The position numbers and the translations under genes are program-made. From Acidobacteriota bacterium (GTDB taxonomy: Bacteria > Acidobacteriota > Terriglobia > UBA7540), in contig QHZO01000151.1 of assembly GCA_003224695.1 (NCBI GenBank), forward strand, positions 20,882-55,666: DNA of 34,785 nucleotides, given 5' to 3'. Under the pieces are notes generated by a model that was not told the DNA's origin, searched no databases, and saw only the letters and a program-made list of their open reading frames with translations. Of this stretch, positions 33,097 through 34,785 are shown piece after piece; the first letter of the stretch is position 1; every line of letters starts with the position of its first letter.

Positions 33097-33269
33097 CCGA
33101 AGATATTTGAATTTCCTTCCGTGAATCCCGGGCGGGTTGACAGTTGAAAGTCGACAGTTAGCCGTTAAGAGCAAGAAGCCAAAATCAGCAGGCCGCGGCT
33201 CGAATTTTATTGAACAGTCTACGTTCAAACTTGTTGATGTAAGAAACTAATCCAAGCAGGATAAGCGTC

Positions 33270-33947
33270 TTAATCGGCTTCGGCCGCTCGGGCCGGTCCG
33301 GTTTCGGAAGGAAGAGCTTTCAAGACGGCCTCGAGGAAACGGCTTTCGGGCAGCGCGCCCTCGACGAATTCCTGTTCGTTGATGACGGTCTTCGGAACGG
33401 CATAGACGCCGTATTTTTCTGCGACCTCGGGGAATTCCGTCACTTCGATGCAGTCGGCACGGATGTGGGGGTTTTCTATGGCAAAACGCTGGGCGAGGCT
33501 CACGGCCTGCGGACAGTGCGGTCAAGTGGGAGTGACCAGGACTTCCAGATGCACGGGCTGCGCGATTTTGGCAAGTCCTTCTTTGGTTTTGGGGGCGAGC
33601 CCGGAATCGCCCTTCGATACGGCCAGAATCGCGTCGAGCAGCGTGGCGAACTCGTATCCGGCCGGAAGGCCGTAAAATCGGATGCCGTAGTCTTGCGTGT
33701 TCCGGACCACCGTCGCAGGGATCTTATCCACACCGTACTCGGCGGCCTTCTGCTTGTCGAGAATAAAATTGTAAACTTCGAGCGAACGCTTGGGTGAGAG
33801 GGCCGCAAATTCTTCAAGAAGTTGCTTGGCCTCGTGTCCGTACTGGAGGTTGAGCTCCTGCGTGAAATGCACCAGCTTGACCGGATGGACTAGCCCTTCA
33901 AGCCGCTTGCGGATTTCCTGCGCATCGTCTTCGCCAATCAGTCCCAT
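33270..33947 (-). CDS. PDO/glutaredoxin-like double thioredoxin-fold protein, putative selenoprotein (in-frame UGA at codon 142)
   Basis: Probable thiol-disulfide oxidoreductase. The frame from ATG 33947 meets a TGA at 33522-33524 and otherwise runs to TAA at 33270, giving 225 residues, the length of archaeal-type protein disulfide oxidoreductases with two thioredoxin units. The first unit (1-115; VKLVHFTQELNLQYGHEA, cis-Pro loop VDKIPATVV) has no CxxC. The second reads HLEVLVTPT-U-PHCPQAVSLAQRFA, where homologs have CPxC, then the cis-Pro loop YGVYAVPKTVINEQEF. So Sec142 would replace the N-terminal, attacking cysteine (UPHC). The region after UGA is fully conserved, arguing against decay. 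A hairpin at 33496-33508 (AGGC/GCCT, loop CGTGA) is only a weak SECIS candidate. GGGAAAG precedes the ATG. Confidence 0.75.
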
Positions 33948-34140
33948 GCGCTACTTTCCCTTCCCGGAGTGGCGCCCGGCCATACGCGGTTTTACGGCCC
34001 AAGATTCGCGGAAAACAACCTGTGCGGACGGCCTCCGCTTTGGATGCGTCCGAGGAAAAAACGATTCTGGCTCGAAGAGGATTCCCGTTCCATTGTTAAC
34101 GGCAAGGGGAATTTGCGCGTCTGCATTGGAGGAGGCTGAT

Positions 34141-34785
34141 ATGGGATTTCACTGGAACGAGAAAGTTATGGTTTACGCCCTTGTCGTGCCGTCGGTTGCC
34201 GTGACCGCCCTATGGGCGGGCTTAAGTCCCAAACTCCCGCCCAGTGCGGGCGAGCTGGTACCAACAGCACCGATGAAAGTTGCCAGAGCCAGTCATACAT
34301 CCACGCTCCTCCCCTCGGGTAAGGTCGTTATCGCCGGCGGATTCGCAGGCTCGGGCAGCGAGCGGAATCCTTACTCAAGCCTCGAGATTTTCGACCCGGC
34401 GATGGGGGCATTTTCACTGGGGGGAAAGCTGACGATCGGCCGGTCGGGACATTCCGCCACGCTCTTGAAAAACAGGAAAATTTTGTTCGCTGGGGGCTGG
34501 GGCGAATTCGGCCCGCAACGGTCCGCGGAGCTTTACGACCCCGCGACAGGCACGTCCGTCGCCACAGGAGACATGAGCATGCCGCGCGGTGGGCAGACCG
34601 CCACGCTTCTCGCGAATGGGAAAGTGCTCTTGGTCGGGGGCGAAAGATCGGAGGGACACATCCTGGCCGAGGCGGAAGTCTACGACCCTGCTTCCGAAGC
34701 TTTCAGTCCCACGGGCTCGATGAGCGCGCCCCGGGTAGCGCATACCGCGACGCTTCTCGCAGATGGCCGCGTGCTCATTACCGGT
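34141..34785 (+). CDS. Kelch/galactose-oxidase-type beta-propeller protein (partial, runs off the window)
   Basis: Open from ATG 34141 to the last base (215 codons). The RBS GGAGGAGG lies six bases upstream. A hydrophobic N-terminus (VYALVVPSVAVTALWAG) suggests export. Then a repeat of about 48 residues occurs four times: SHTSTLLPSGKVVIAGG, GHSATLLKNRKILFAGG, GQTATLLANGKVLLVGG and AHTATLLADGRVLITG, separated by LEIFDPAMG/AELYDPATG/AEVYDPASE blades. This is the kelch-like propeller found in many secreted bacterial proteins. The domain content beyond the window is unknown. Confidence 0.85.
   Translation, partial: MGFHWNEKVMVYALVVPSVAVTALWAGLSPKLPPSAGELVPTAPMKVARASHTSTLLPSGKVVIAGGFAGSGSERNPYSSLEIFDPAMGAFSLGGKLTIGRSGHSATLLKNRKILFAGGWGEFGPQRSAELYDPATGTSVATGDMSMPRGGQTATLLANGKVLLVGGERSEGHILAEAEVYDPASEAFSPTGSMSAPRVAHTATLLADGRVLITG

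Overview
This window looks like a piece of a GC-rich (about 60% by eye) environmental chromosome, most likely an acidobacterium. The pointers are a System I cytochrome c maturation cluster with a CxxxY-type CcmE, a secreted FecR/Trp-rich protein, a secreted S10 carboxypeptidase, an OPT transporter, a kelch-type beta-propeller and many short palindromic intergenic repeats. The taxonomy is inference. I found no rRNA, tRNA, CRISPR array or complete insertion sequence.

Layout. 1-2832 (minus): ccmE-ccmF-ccmH, with ccmH cut by the window edge. 3031-6858: a secreted amidohydrolase (plus), convergent with a large FecR-domain protein (minus) that ends at a clear intrinsic terminator. 7449-9583 (plus): two adjacent PD-(D/E)XK nucleases. 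9624-14409 (minus): an S10 peptidase, an NtrC-type response regulator and its histidine kinase, the last broken at the H-box. 14632-17374 (minus): a decaying accessory island with a BglII-like restriction endonuclease relic, a small unknown ORF, a possible nuclease-like protein and a frameshifted unknown gene. 17673-22460: a cupin, an AhpD-like gene with an in-frame UGA, an APC permease, a VOC-PP2C fusion and a VOC protein, separated by three copies of an ~80 bp repeat. 22639-27210: an MNT nucleotidyltransferase with a 15-codon remnant of its usual HEPN partner, a membrane protein, a FitAB-like toxin-antitoxin pair, pirin, lipA and a second toxin-antitoxin pair whose toxin has an amber stop. 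27304-34785: a TPR protein, a YqeY-like protein, an OPT transporter, a rhomboid protease, apt, a PDO-like thioredoxin-fold gene with an in-frame UGA, and the start of a kelch protein.

The most exciting signal is two unlinked putative selenoproteins. In the AhpD-like gene (18227-18799) the UGA replaces the second Cys of CxxC. The spacing of Glu, Cys, UGA and His is identical to the AhpD catalytic tetrad, and a 7-bp hairpin with GG in its loop sits at the correct SECIS distance. In the PDO-like gene (33270-33947) the UGA replaces the first Cys of CxxC and the reading frame continues intact to a length typical of the family. UGA falling twice exactly on a redox-active Cys is hard to attribute to chance decay or sequencing error.

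A second theme is damage and repeats. ccmF lacks about 17 codons of its WWD heme motif, the kinase lacks its H-box with a frameshift, and several accessory genes carry stops or 1-nt indels. Palindromic repeats occur both between genes and inside two coding sequences. Some of the indels may be assembly errors, which should be settled with reads before biological interpretation.
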